Origin: Bacteroidota bacterium
Lineage (GTDB): Bacteria > Bacteroidota > Bacteroidia > Cytophagales > Cyclobacteriaceae
Direction of reading: 5' to 3'
Assembly (NCBI GenBank): GCA_022567155.1
Contig: JADFHN010000024.1
Span: 1-49,716 of the forward strand
Length of the DNA stretch: 49,716 bases
Positions 27,210 to 36,361 of the stretch are shown here, piece after piece. The notes under the pieces are model-generated. The model had not been told where the DNA came from. It made no database searches and was given only the letters and a program-made list of their open reading frames with translations. Both the position numbers and the translations under genes were made by a program. Positions within the stretch are counted from its first letter, which is position 1; the number at the start of each line of letters is the position of its first letter.

Positions 27210-28781
27210 ATGCTTACATTTGTTTCATTCCTTGCATTTACTGGTTTTGTAGCATATTACGTATGGTATAAGCTGAGGCATGAAAAATTAAATACCTCTG
27301 ACGGTTATTTTCTGGGAGGCAGAAGCCTTACCGGTGTTGTAATTGCAGGTTCCATGCTGCTTACCAACATCTCAACCGAACATCTTGTTGGAATGAACGG
27401 ATCATCATACAAGAATGGCTTTGTTATAATTGCGTGGGAAGTCACTTCTGCACTGGCACTGGTGGTTGCAGCCCTTTATTTTATACCACGCTATCTGAAA
27501 ATGGGACTCACCACCATTCCGCAATACCTCGAATACCGGTTTGACCATACTACCCGCACATTGGTTGCGTTGTTTCTTATCATTTCTTTTGTGGTAACGC
27601 TGTTACCTATTGTACTCTACACCGGCGCTATTAATATTGAAAGCATTTTTGAAATATCAGAACTGTTTGGGATCACCAAACCGGAGGGTCTTTGGCTCAC
27701 GGTTATAGTTATCGGCATTGTAGGTTCGGTGTATGCTATCTTCGGTGGCCTCAAGGCGGTGGCATACTCCGATACGATAAATGGCTATGGGTTATTGATT
27801 GGAGGGCTGCTGGTAACGGCATTTGCATTGATGCAGATTGGCGATAATAACATCTGGAACGGCCTTGTGAAAGTATATAATCATAGTCCGGAAAAATTCA
27901 ATGTGATAGGCGCGCGCGATTCAGTAATGCCATTTGAAGTATTGTTTACCGGGCTTATCATAAACCAGTTATATTTCTGGGGGATGAATCAGACAATCAT
28001 TCAGCGCGTATTGGGCGCACGCGACCTAAAAGAAGCCCAAAAAGGATTGCTGATAACCGGGGCATTTAAGATTTTGATGCCGCTGATTATCATTTTACCC
28101 GGCGTTATAGGTTTTTATTATTTTCAGGACTCGCTGTATGATGCGCAGGATACCGTTTATCCGGAATTAGTAAAAAAAGTACTGCCTGTAAGTCTCATAG
28201 GCTTTTTTGCGGCGGTGGTTATGGGCGCGGTACTGAGTACCTTCAACAGTGTTCTGAACAGCGCCGCCACACTTTTTAGTTTGGGAATTTATCAAAGACA
28301 CATCAATCCGGGAGCAAATGAAAAAAGACTGGTAGTTATTGGGAAACTGACGTCTGCTGTTCTGGCAATTACCGCCATTGTGGCTGCTCCAATGGTGGCA
28401 AATGCACCGGAAGGATTATATCAGTTGCTTCAGCAACTCAACGGCATCTTTTTTATACCCATTGCTTCTATTATGCTTGCAGGGTTTTTTCTTAAAAAAA
28501 TATCGGCAACCGGGGCTAAGGCAGGAATGTTTACCGGTCTGGCATTTTATCTTACTATGCTTTACATTGTAAAAACAGATATTCACTTTGTACATGTATG
28601 GGGCATGGAGTTTCTTCTGATTCTTGCCGTAATGTACCTGGTATCCTGGTTTTATCCGAACACCAACTTTTATCAGCCGGAGTACTCGGGCGATCTGGAC
28701 CTCACACCATGGCGCTATACAAAACCTGTGGCGATTGTGCTTGTATTTGTGACATTACTGATCTATTTTTTGCTTAGCTAA
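27210..28781 (+). CDS. SSS-family sodium/solute symporter, probable inositol importer, 523 aa
   Basis: Inner-membrane protein with about 13-14 hydrophobic segments, of the sodium:solute symporter (SLC5) type. Motifs include the unwound TM1 region LLTNISTEHLVGMNGSSY and the SGLT-like ATTIPQYLEYRF-type segment after TM2 (here MGLTTIPQYLEYRF), and GMNQTIIQRVLGARD. Position between iolD and iolA makes myo-inositol the likely substrate; that is inference from context. It lies 66 bases after iolD and 30 bases before iolA. Confidence 0.9.
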   Translation: MLTFVSFLAFTGFVAYYVWYKLRHEKLNTSDGYFLGGRSLTGVVIAGSMLLTNISTEHLVGMNGSSYKNGFVIIAWEVTSALALVVAALYFIPRYLKMGLTTIPQYLEYRFDHTTRTLVALFLIISFVVTLLPIVLYTGAINIESIFEISELFGITKPEGLWLTVIVIGIVGSVYAIFGGLKAVAYSDTINGYGLLIGGLLVTAFALMQIGDNNIWNGLVKVYNHSPEKFNVIGARDSVMPFEVLFTGLIINQLYFWGMNQTIIQRVLGARDLKEAQKGLLITGAFKILMPLIIILPGVIGFYYFQDSLYDAQDTVYPELVKKVLPVSLIGFFAAVVMGAVLSTFNSVLNSAATLFSLGIYQRHINPGANEKRLVVIGKLTSAVLAITAIVAAPMVANAPEGLYQLLQQLNGIFFIPIASIMLAGFFLKKISATGAKAGMFTGLAFYLTMLYIVKTDIHFVHVWGMEFLLILAVMYLVSWFYPNTNFYQPEYSGDLDLTPWRYTKPVAIVLVFVTLLIYFLLS

Positions 28782-28811
28782 CTGATTGTAATTGTCAGAC
28801 GTAAATGATAT

Positions 28812-30296
28812 ATGAAAGATATTATGGAAAAGTTAAAGAATTATATCAATGGAAAGTGGACTGAAAGCAAATCTGCAGAGACAATAGATGTTGTAAATCC
28901 GGCTACACAGGAAGTTATGGGTCTTGCGCCATACGGGGAGGGCACTACGGATGATATAAAACAGGCGGTAACTGCTGCCACTACCGCTTTTAAAGCATGG
29001 CGGGATGTGCCTGTAATGAAACGGGTACAGCCTTTATATCAATTAAAATCGCTGCTCGAAGACATACAGGAAGAACTGGCTGTTATCATCACGAAAGAAT
29101 GCGGCAAGACACTTGCCGAGTCGCGGGGTGAAATACTGCGGGCAATCGAAAATATAGAAGTGGCCTGTGGAGCACCCATGCTTATTCAAAGTGAGTTTTC
29201 TGAAAATGTAGCTTCCGGCATGGATGAATTTATGATCAGGCAGCCGGTAGGGGTTACGGCTTGCATTGCACCTTTTAACTTTCCGGCAATGATCAGCTTC
29301 TGGTTTCTTCCTTATGCGCTGGCTTGCGGCAACAGCATGATCATTAAACCCTCTGAAAAAGTACCTCTGACCATGATGAAAATATTCGAATTGATCGACC
29401 GGCTTGATATTCCGGATGGACTGGTAAGTCTGGTGCATGGAGGTAAGGAATCCGTTGATGCGATTCTCGATCATCCTGACATCAAAGCAATCAGTTTTGT
29501 CGGAAGTACAAATGTGGCACGATACATTTATTCCCGCGGGACAGCCAACGGCAAAAGAGTGCAGGCAAACGGAGGTGCAAAAAACCCGATAGTGATACTA
29601 CCGGATGCGGATATTGAGATGTCAACTCAAATCATCAACGACAGCGTATATGGCTGTGCAGGCCAGAGATGCCTGGCCGCGTCTGTAGTAGTAACCGTTG
29701 ATGATCAGGGAGATATCAAAGAGTCGTTGTATGAATCGGCCAGATCGCGTACAACCGGATACGGACTCGTAAAGGAGGCAGAAATGGGGCCTGTGATAAC
29801 TACCGAAAGCAGTCACAGAATAGCGCAATTGATACAGATGGGAATTGATGAGGGCGCTACACCATTGCTGGATGGCAGAAATGCTGTCATCGAAGGCTAT
29901 GAAACCGGCAATTTTATCAGACCTACCATACTTGAAAATGTGTCGCTGACCGGTGAACTGATCAATACCGAAATATTCGGACCGGTGATGAGCCTTGTGC
30001 ATATGAAAACGGTTGACGAAGCCATTGAATTTATCAATAAGAGCGCGTATGGCAATATGGCATGCTTATTTACAAGCAGTGGCGCGAGTGCACGCAAATT
30101 CAGAAACCAGGTTAATGCCGGCAACGTGGGCATTAACATCGGGGTTGCAGCGCCCATGGCTCAATTTCCGTTTAGCGGATGGAAAGACAGCTTTTTCGGA
30201 GATTTACATGGCCAGGGCCGGCATGCCATAGAGTTTTTCACGCAGACAAAAGTGGTTATTGAACGATGGCCGAAAGATTGGTCTCGGAAATTCTGA
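28812..30296 (+). CDS. iolA: CoA-acylating methylmalonate/malonate-semialdehyde dehydrogenase, 494 aa
   Basis: Aldehyde dehydrogenase superfamily, ALDH6 type: oxidises malonate semialdehyde to acetyl-CoA with CO2 release, the last step of inositol catabolism. Motifs: FNFPAMISFWFLPYALACGN, GFVGSTNVARYIY, the catalytic Cys in GCAGQRCLA (Cys287) and NTEIFGPVMSLV. The start may be ATG 28812 or an in-frame ATG at 28824. Also known as mmsA; the name iolA is used because of the cluster. Confidence 0.93.
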   Translation: MKDIMEKLKNYINGKWTESKSAETIDVVNPATQEVMGLAPYGEGTTDDIKQAVTAATTAFKAWRDVPVMKRVQPLYQLKSLLEDIQEELAVIITKECGKTLAESRGEILRAIENIEVACGAPMLIQSEFSENVASGMDEFMIRQPVGVTACIAPFNFPAMISFWFLPYALACGNSMIIKPSEKVPLTMMKIFELIDRLDIPDGLVSLVHGGKESVDAILDHPDIKAISFVGSTNVARYIYSRGTANGKRVQANGGAKNPIVILPDADIEMSTQIINDSVYGCAGQRCLAASVVVTVDDQGDIKESLYESARSRTTGYGLVKEAEMGPVITTESSHRIAQLIQMGIDEGATPLLDGRNAVIEGYETGNFIRPTILENVSLTGELINTEIFGPVMSLVHMKTVDEAIEFINKSAYGNMACLFTSSGASARKFRNQVNAGNVGINIGVAAPMAQFPFSGWKDSFFGDLHGQGRHAIEFFTQTKVVIERWPKDWSRKF

Positions 30297-30553
30297 TATC
30301 ATGGTCAGGAAGCATTTCTCCAATGCATCATTTTATCAAAATATATTATTTCTGGTAATTAAAACTATATTTGTTTTAAGTCCAGAATTATCATTAGACT
30401 TCGTTACGAAAACCCGAAGTTGATGTGCATCAGATGCTCTCGCAGAATTTTGGCTAGCAAACAATGTAAGATATTGGTGAGAACCAGATATGAGAAAGTG
30501 CCTGAGGTGCAGTACTAATGGCAATCCCGGGTTCAACAGAAAATAGCGAATAT

Positions 30554-32767
30554 ATGTTTTTTAAACGGCTTTTTGTGCTTGCTGTTGGGACCTTGTTCCT
30601 GTCATCTACTGGGTGGACTCAGATACAAACCATGCCTAATACCAGTGAACGTCCCGATGCTAAAGCATCGATTATTGAAAAGGAGCCTGTTATAGATGGA
30701 GAGATATTAAATGATGCAGTCTGGCAGATGATCGAACCAATAGGAGACCTGACCCAGACGCAACCCAACTCAGGCCAGCCGGCATCCGAAAAAACAGAAA
30801 TACGTATAGGTTATAGCACAAATACCTTGTATGTTTCTGTAGTTTGTTTTGATGCAATGCCTGACCAACTGGTCGTTTCGGATTCACGAAGGGATGCCTC
30901 GCTCGACGACATGGATGGATTCCTGTTTATCCTGGATACATACCACGACCAGCAAAACGGATTTATGTTTGGAACTAATTCTATTGGAATTGAGTATGAC
31001 GCTCAAGTGGATAACGAAGGGAAGGGTAATTTCAATGCCAATCGGCAGCAAGGCGGAATAATTGGTGGATTTAACCTAAACTGGGATGGATCCTGGGAAG
31101 TAAAAACCCAGGTGGGTGACTATGGATGGAGTGCTGAATTTGCCATTCCTTTCAAAACGTTGCGATTCAAATCCGGGAATGATCAGATTTGGGGCTTAAA
31201 CTTCCGGCGAAACATCCGAAAAACAAATGAAGTGGCATTTTGGGCGCCCATGCCCATTGAATTTGATTTGAAACGGCTTTCACTGGCAGGAACATTATCC
31301 GGACTGGACCTTCAAAAGCCGGGTAATTTAAAAATTATTCCATACGTACTGGGAACGGTGGAACGGGATTATGGAACGTCAGACTCCAACGCAGAAATTG
31401 ATGTAGAGTTTGGCGCTGATATTAAATACAGCATAACCCCGGGGATGACACTGGATTTAACGTATAATACCGATTTTGCACAGGTGGAAGTTGACGAAGT
31501 TCAGATTAACCTGGACAGGTTTAATTTATTTTTTCCAGAAAAACGACCCTTTTTCCTGGAAAATGCTGGGCTGTTCAGCGTAGGTAGTCCGGGTGAGGTG
31601 GACTTGTTTTTCAGCCGTCGCATTGGTATCGGGCCGGATGGCCAGATCGTTCCGATTATAGGAGGTGCACGACTGTCAGGAAAAATCAATCGCACAAACG
31701 TGGGGTTATTGAGTATGTTTACGGAAGAAGTGGAAGAAGAACAAATCACGGCAAACAATTTCACTGTTGCCAGAATTGACCACCAACTGGCTTCCCGGTC
31801 ATCTGTAGGCGCAATATTTGTCAGCAGGCAGGGTATGAGCGGAATGACTGACGACTACAACCAAACCTACGGTATTGACGGGAAATGGGGTATTGGCCAG
31901 AAGGCTCAGCTATCAGGATTTTATGCGCAAAGTACCACCCCGGGTATCAACGATAACCGGCATGCTTTTAAATTCCAGAGCCAATACGAGTGGAACAGCT
32001 TAAGCATCAATGGTGCTTACACTGAAGTAGGAGAAGGATTTAATCCTGAGGTGGGTTTTTTGCAAAGAACAGCTTTTCGTAAACCAGAATTCCGGATACT
32101 ATATCATGTCCGGCCTGATGATATGATCGGGCTGCTCGAGCTTCGTCCACATATTTCGTACCGGGGATTCTGGAATTTTAACGGTTTACTGGAAACAGGA
32201 TTTTTGCATATCGACAACCACTGGGAATGGAAAAGCGGCCTTGAAATTCATACAGGTATCAACTTCACAACAGAGGGAGTTGTTACACCATTTGAAATCT
32301 TCGAAAGTGTTATTGTTTCTGAAGGTACGTACCACAATCAGGAAGCACAGATTATTTTCCTGACAAACTCAAGCAAATCCGTATATATCAGCACTCGCTC
32401 AATTATCGGAGGATTTTTTGATGGTACCCGCATGGCTAACAGCGGCACACTGGGTATACGGGTTGGTGAAAAATTCAATACAGAATTTAGTTTGATCCAC
32501 AATGATATAAAACTCGAAAACGGGTCATTTACCACTGATATATTCAGAGGACGATTAACGTATTCCTTTACACCACGAATTTACCTTCAAAGTTTGATCC
32601 AATATAACAGTGTGGCTGATATCTGGTCAACGAACATTCGTTTTAGCTTGTTGGAGCAAGCCAATTCCGGATTATTTATAGTCTATAATGAAATTCGCGA
32701 TCACAACGAACTAAGCAATCGCAGTTTTACGGTCAAATACTCCCACGTTATTGACATCCTGCATTAG
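30554..32767 (+). CDS. Outer-membrane protein with CBM9-like and DUF5916-type domains, 737 aa
   Basis: Signal peptide MFFKRLFVLAVGTLFLSSTGWTQ; this start (ATG 30554) is preferred to the upstream frame at 30518. The N-terminal domain (about residues 35-215) resembles carbohydrate-binding module 9 (EPVIDGEILNDAVWQ... TLYVSVVCFD). The rest is rich in alternating beta strands typical of a DUF5916 outer-membrane barrel, with the FFPEKRPFFLENAGLF motif. Function unknown. Its location between iolA and iolE suggests a link to inositol or inositol-derivative use at the outer membrane, but this is inference. Ends HVIDILH without the usual terminal Phe. Confidence 0.75.
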   Translation: MFFKRLFVLAVGTLFLSSTGWTQIQTMPNTSERPDAKASIIEKEPVIDGEILNDAVWQMIEPIGDLTQTQPNSGQPASEKTEIRIGYSTNTLYVSVVCFDAMPDQLVVSDSRRDASLDDMDGFLFILDTYHDQQNGFMFGTNSIGIEYDAQVDNEGKGNFNANRQQGGIIGGFNLNWDGSWEVKTQVGDYGWSAEFAIPFKTLRFKSGNDQIWGLNFRRNIRKTNEVAFWAPMPIEFDLKRLSLAGTLSGLDLQKPGNLKIIPYVLGTVERDYGTSDSNAEIDVEFGADIKYSITPGMTLDLTYNTDFAQVEVDEVQINLDRFNLFFPEKRPFFLENAGLFSVGSPGEVDLFFSRRIGIGPDGQIVPIIGGARLSGKINRTNVGLLSMFTEEVEEEQITANNFTVARIDHQLASRSSVGAIFVSRQGMSGMTDDYNQTYGIDGKWGIGQKAQLSGFYAQSTTPGINDNRHAFKFQSQYEWNSLSINGAYTEVGEGFNPEVGFLQRTAFRKPEFRILYHVRPDDMIGLLELRPHISYRGFWNFNGLLETGFLHIDNHWEWKSGLEIHTGINFTTEGVVTPFEIFESVIVSEGTYHNQEAQIIFLTNSSKSVYISTRSIIGGFFDGTRMANSGTLGIRVGEKFNTEFSLIHNDIKLENGSFTTDIFRGRLTYSFTPRIYLQSLIQYNSVADIWSTNIRFSLLEQANSGLFIVYNEIRDHNELSNRSFTVKYSHVIDILH

Positions 32768-32974
32768 CAATCTTTAGGCCCCGTCATTCTCACCACGCCA
32801 CGGCGTGGGAAGAATCTGTCATTTACTACCCGGTTCTTATATACATATCCTTCCTGCCCTACAGTACCATTGCCGTCCCTCCCGACAATGGCGTGCAGGC
32901 GGATGTTCGCCTATGGATGGCGATTATGGCGTTTAATTGCAACGTAATACACACAATTTATTTATACTTACATT

Positions 32975-33874
32975 ATGATAAAAATTGCAAATGCACCATG
33001 TTCGTGGGGTGTGCTTGAGTTTGATCTGGAAGGAGAGACTGCGGGTTATTTGCAGGTACTTGATGAAATAACGGCGACAGGCTATGCCGGAACGGAATTA
33101 GGAGATTGGGGATTTATGCCCACGGATCCAATGACACTCCGGAAGGATCTTTCGGATCACCACCTGGAATTAGTCGGCGCTTTTATTTCCGTTGCACTTG
33201 CACATCCCGAATCCTTCACTAAAGGTGAGGATAACGCATTAAAAGTATCTAACCTGATGTATAACGCAGGTTACAACAATGCATTTATTGTTCTTGCCGA
33301 TGATAACGAAAAGGTAGAAGAAAGAACGAAAAATGCAGGAAGAATTACTCCGGCGTTGGGTTTGTCCGACAAACAATGGTCCGTATTTGCCACCGGAGCA
33401 GAAAAAATGGCTGAAAAAGTATTGGAGGAATATGGCTATAAAACAGTATTTCATCATCATTGCGGAGGCTATATAGAAACACCGGATGAAATTGAAAAAT
33501 TAATGGACTATACAGACCCGGAATTGATTGGACTTTGTCTTGATACGGGGCATTACCGTTTTGGCGGGGGCGATCCTACAAAGGCGTTGGAAAAGTATGC
33601 TGACCGGATATGGCATATTCATTTTAAGGATTACAATGCCGGGACAGGAGAGGCTTCGGTGAAAAACAAATGGAATTATTTTGAGTCGGTAAAGCAGGGT
33701 GTATTTTGTGAACTGGGAAAAGGAGATGTGGATTTTAAGGCTATTACGGATGCATTGAGAGACCGTAATTATAATGGATGGATCGTTGTAGAACAGGATG
33801 TGTTGCCCGGCATGGGAAACCCCAGACACTATGCGAAAGCAAACAGAATATATTTAAAAACCCTTGGATTATGA
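32975..33874 (+). CDS. iolE: Myo-inosose-2 dehydratase, 299 aa
   Basis: TIM-barrel enzyme of the sugar-phosphate isomerase/epimerase superfamily that dehydrates scyllo-inosose to trihydroxycyclohexanedione. Family features: NAPCSWGVLEFD at the N-terminus, TELGDWGFMP, FHHHCGGYIETPDEI, LCLDTGHYRFGGGDP and IVVEQDVLPG with metal-binding Glu/Asp/His. It overlaps iolG by four bases (ATGA), indicating translational coupling. Confidence 0.93.
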   Translation: MIKIANAPCSWGVLEFDLEGETAGYLQVLDEITATGYAGTELGDWGFMPTDPMTLRKDLSDHHLELVGAFISVALAHPESFTKGEDNALKVSNLMYNAGYNNAFIVLADDNEKVEERTKNAGRITPALGLSDKQWSVFATGAEKMAEKVLEEYGYKTVFHHHCGGYIETPDEIEKLMDYTDPELIGLCLDTGHYRFGGGDPTKALEKYADRIWHIHFKDYNAGTGEASVKNKWNYFESVKQGVFCELGKGDVDFKAITDALRDRNYNGWIVVEQDVLPGMGNPRHYAKANRIYLKTLGL

Positions 33875-34884
33875 AAAAAATCAGAATCGGAATTGCAGGA
33901 CTGGGAAGAATGGGGCAAATTCATCTGCGGAATATTCATCGTTATTTTCCTGAAGCTGAGGTTACAGCCGTTGTGGATAAGGTTAAACAACACGCTGAAA
34001 AGATAGCCGTTGAATTCCATATCAACACCGTGCCGGACAGTTTCGAGGAAATGGTCGAATCGCAGGAGATCGATGCAGTAGTGATTTCTTCTCCGACGGA
34101 TACCCATGCCATGTACATCGAAATGGCAGCCAGCGCGGGCAGGGACATTTTTTGTGAAAAACCATTCGATTTATCGCTTTCAAAAACCCGGAATGCACAC
34201 GTTAAGGCAGAACAAGCAGGCGTTAAATTAATGACCGGATTCAACAGACGGTTCGACCCGGAATTTCAGAAAATTAAAACCATGGTTGATTCCGGAAGCA
34301 TCGGGAAAACGGAAATCATCAAAATAACCAGCCGTGATCCCGCACCGCCATCTGTTGAATTTCTTGCAAGTTCGGGCGGTTTGTTTGCCGATATGACCAT
34401 CCACGATTTTGACATGGCCAGGTATATTTCAGGTACAGAAGTGAAAGAAGTTTATGCTGTTGGCAAAGTAATGGTAGATAAAGCTATCGGGGAATTGGGT
34501 GATATCGATACGGCGATCACCACGCTGACGTTTGAAGATGACACCCTGGCGGTGATTGATAACAGCCGGAGGGCCGTATATGGGTATGACCAGCGACTGG
34601 AGGTATTTGGATCGAAAGGTATGGTGCAGGCAGGTAATATGCTGCACGATACGCATTGTTTAACTGATGTGAACGGAATACATGGTGCGCTTCCTTTAGA
34701 CTTTTTTATGGATAGATATGCTACATCTTATCTGAATGAAATTGAAGTATTTATCAGGTTACTGCAAAAAGGGGAGGAAGCAACTGTAACAGGCCATGAC
34801 TGCCTGATGGCCATTGCCATTGCGCAGGCAGCCACTGCCTCAGTGAAAGAAAACAGGCCTGTACGTATGACTGAAATAATATAG
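33871..34884 (+). CDS. iolG: Myo-inositol 2-dehydrogenase, 337 aa
   Basis: GFO/IDH/MocA-family NAD-dependent dehydrogenase that oxidises inositol to 2-keto-myo-inositol, the first catabolic step. N-terminal Rossmann motif IGIAGLGRMGQIHLRNI, catalytic Lys motif FCEKPFDLS, and MTIHDFDMARY with the Asp/His pair. The start is ATG 33871 overlapping the iolE stop; the longer frame from 33778 lies inside iolE and is not family-like. Last gene of the cluster. Confidence 0.9.
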   Translation: MKKIRIGIAGLGRMGQIHLRNIHRYFPEAEVTAVVDKVKQHAEKIAVEFHINTVPDSFEEMVESQEIDAVVISSPTDTHAMYIEMAASAGRDIFCEKPFDLSLSKTRNAHVKAEQAGVKLMTGFNRRFDPEFQKIKTMVDSGSIGKTEIIKITSRDPAPPSVEFLASSGGLFADMTIHDFDMARYISGTEVKEVYAVGKVMVDKAIGELGDIDTAITTLTFEDDTLAVIDNSRRAVYGYDQRLEVFGSKGMVQAGNMLHDTHCLTDVNGIHGALPLDFFMDRYATSYLNEIEVFIRLLQKGEEATVTGHDCLMAIAIAQAATASVKENRPVRMTEII

Positions 34885-35088
34885 ATCAGGATGTTAAACA
34901 AACACATGGTTGACTACTGTGCCGTAGTCATGCAATGACTAAGTGTCTTCATGCTTTTCTATCGGGCAACCTTGCAAGGGGGAAATCGTCATTCTGATTG
35001 AGAACCGCGAAGCGGGACGATTGAAGAATCTAATCTAATGAAATCTGGTCTTTGAAACGAATCGGTATTCCAGTCAATAGTAGGTTGC

Positions 35089-35108
35089 ACGGAAGTAACT
35101 TCCGCGTT
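35089..35108. repeat. Dispersed palindromic repeat, copy 2
   Basis: GCACGGAAGTAACTTCCGCG, matching 9073-9092 at all but one base. Confidence 0.7.
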
Positions 35109-35211
35109 AGTCTTAACACATTGGCGCGCATTTGCCCCGAAGGATGCCTATGGCGCTCCGAAGGGGACGTGCCGGTTGAAGGCAACCCCTGTGACCTGTG
35201 AGAGCGACTAA

Positions 35212-35355
35212 CCACGCCATTTATGGCGTGGAAATTGACATGTAGCGTTGACAGGGGCTTTAGCCCCCATATGCTTAAGACGTATGGTTTTACATGTTTA
35301 TGGGCTAAAGCCCGGGGATTGTAAGGGTTGATCAACTCCGCCATAAATGGCGGAG
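35212..35355. repeat. Inverted pair of double-palindrome elements (BIME-like)
   Basis: Four perfect palindromes are arranged symmetrically: CCACGCCAT-TT-ATGGCGTGG (35212-35231), GGGGCT-TT-AGCCCC (35254-35267), GGGCT-AA-AGCCC (35302-35313) and CTCCGCCAT-AA-ATGGCGGAG (35336-35355). The outer pair and the inner pair are reverse complements of one another in type, so the region consists of two copies of one element in opposite orientation with a short spacer. This is similar to bacterial interspersed mosaic elements mobilised by REP-associated transposases, none of which is present here. Confidence 0.8.
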
Positions 35356-35454
35356 ATAGTCATTCTATCTGTGTGCTGTTTTTGTATGCGATGGCACAAT
35401 TCAGGACGCCGTTATTTCAAACGGCATGGCCTTGCGCCAAATTGGTATTTATAA

Positions 35455-35910
35455 TCAAGCATCCCGCATCGACTCCTCACCTACAATCACCACCTTGTTC
35501 ATCACATCCCCCTGTTCTATCTTGTCGATAATGTCCAGGCCTTCATATACCTTCCCGAAAACCGTATGTTTTTGATCCAGGTGTGCCGTATTGGTTCTGC
35601 TGTGGCATATAAAAAACTGCGAACCACCGGTATTACGTCCCGCGTGTGCCATAGAGAGTACACCCCGGTCGTGGTACTGATTGTCACCGTCCAGTTCGCA
35701 ATCAATGGTATAGCCAGGGCCGCCGGCTCCGGTGCCTTCAGGACAGCCGCCTTGTATAACAAAATCAGGAATTATGCGGTGAAAGGTAAGTCCGTCGTAA
35801 TATCCTTTTTCTGCCAGGTCAACAAAGTTTTTAACAGTATTGGGTGCATCTTTTTCGAAAAAATTTATTTTCATTATGCCTTTATTTGTATGGATCTCTG
35901 CTATTTTCAT
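35455..35910 (-). CDS. Cyclophilin-type peptidyl-prolyl cis-trans isomerase, 151 aa
   Basis: Catalyses cis-trans isomerisation of Xaa-Pro bonds; no signal peptide, so cytoplasmic. Motifs: [16 protein letters not shown] with the catalytic Arg, [11 protein letters not shown] and [15 protein letters not shown]. The length is that of a minimal bacterial cyclophilin. The usual Trp of the drug-binding loop is replaced by His-Leu (TAHLDQKHT), as in many bacterial enzymes that are poorly sensitive to cyclosporin. Confidence 0.93.
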   Translation of the reverse strand: MKIAEIHTNKGIMKINFFEKDAPNTVKNFVDLAEKGYYDGLTFHRIIPDFVIQGGCPEGTGAGGPGYTIDCELDGDNQYHDRGVLSMAHAGRNTGGSQFFICHSRTNTAHLDQKHTVFGKVYEGLDIIDKIEQGDVMNKVVIVGEESMRDA

Positions 35911-36361
35911 GTATATGTTGTTAGTCTTACAATTATAATTACTACTGGTTTCCGGGAAAAATAAGAATTACTAAAAAAAGGGTGCTTACAGTCAAACAAA
36001 GATGGTTTTTATGATTCTTCGAAAACAACCTCTTATTTTATTTATTGATAAAAATGAGACATTTATCATTGATAATCGATTTTTTACCCACCCCTACCCC
36101 TCCAGGGAGGGGATTTAACCGGACACCAGTAATTACTATCATTTGGTTAAAATACTGCTATTTTATTTTAATTATCTCCGAGGGTGTTCTGCTATTTTTG
36201 TTGATATTGAAACGTTCAACAAAAAGCCTTATTAGTATCAATTTCAAATTTATCCGGTTGAAATCGGTTGCAAATGTAGCGTAAATATATCAAATCACGC
36301 ACCAGCCAATTTTATAACAAAATACATGGAATTATCCTATATATTGCACAAAACTTAAAAC
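35911..36361. other. Intergenic region with a CCCACCCCTACCCCTCC motif
   Basis: No gene seen. ACCCACCCCTACCCCTCCAG at 36088-36107 is the reverse complement of the type of core found inside the MITE-like element at 9272-9405, but without the terminal inverted repeats. The rest is AT-rich and should contain the promoters of the divergent neighbours. Confidence 0.55.

Larger units (their letters stand above)
34885..35454. other. Intergenic repeat cluster, no gene
   Basis: A long non-coding stretch containing a GTCATTCT...GAAGAATCT element (about 34988-35031), the second GCACGGAAGTAACTTCCGCG repeat (35089-35108), and an inverted pair of palindromic elements (35212-35355). No protein-like frame seen. 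Confidence 0.7.

Noticed and set aside
30430-30560. Possible tRNA because of a CCCGGGTTCAA motif near 30525
   Set aside because: No matching acceptor, D or anticodon stems; the motif has no pairing 3' strand and runs into a signal-peptide coding region.
33778-33870. Extended IolG start overlapping iolE
   Set aside because: The extra residues lie in an alternative frame of iolE and are not IolG-like; ATG 33871 gives the Rossmann motif at the usual distance.
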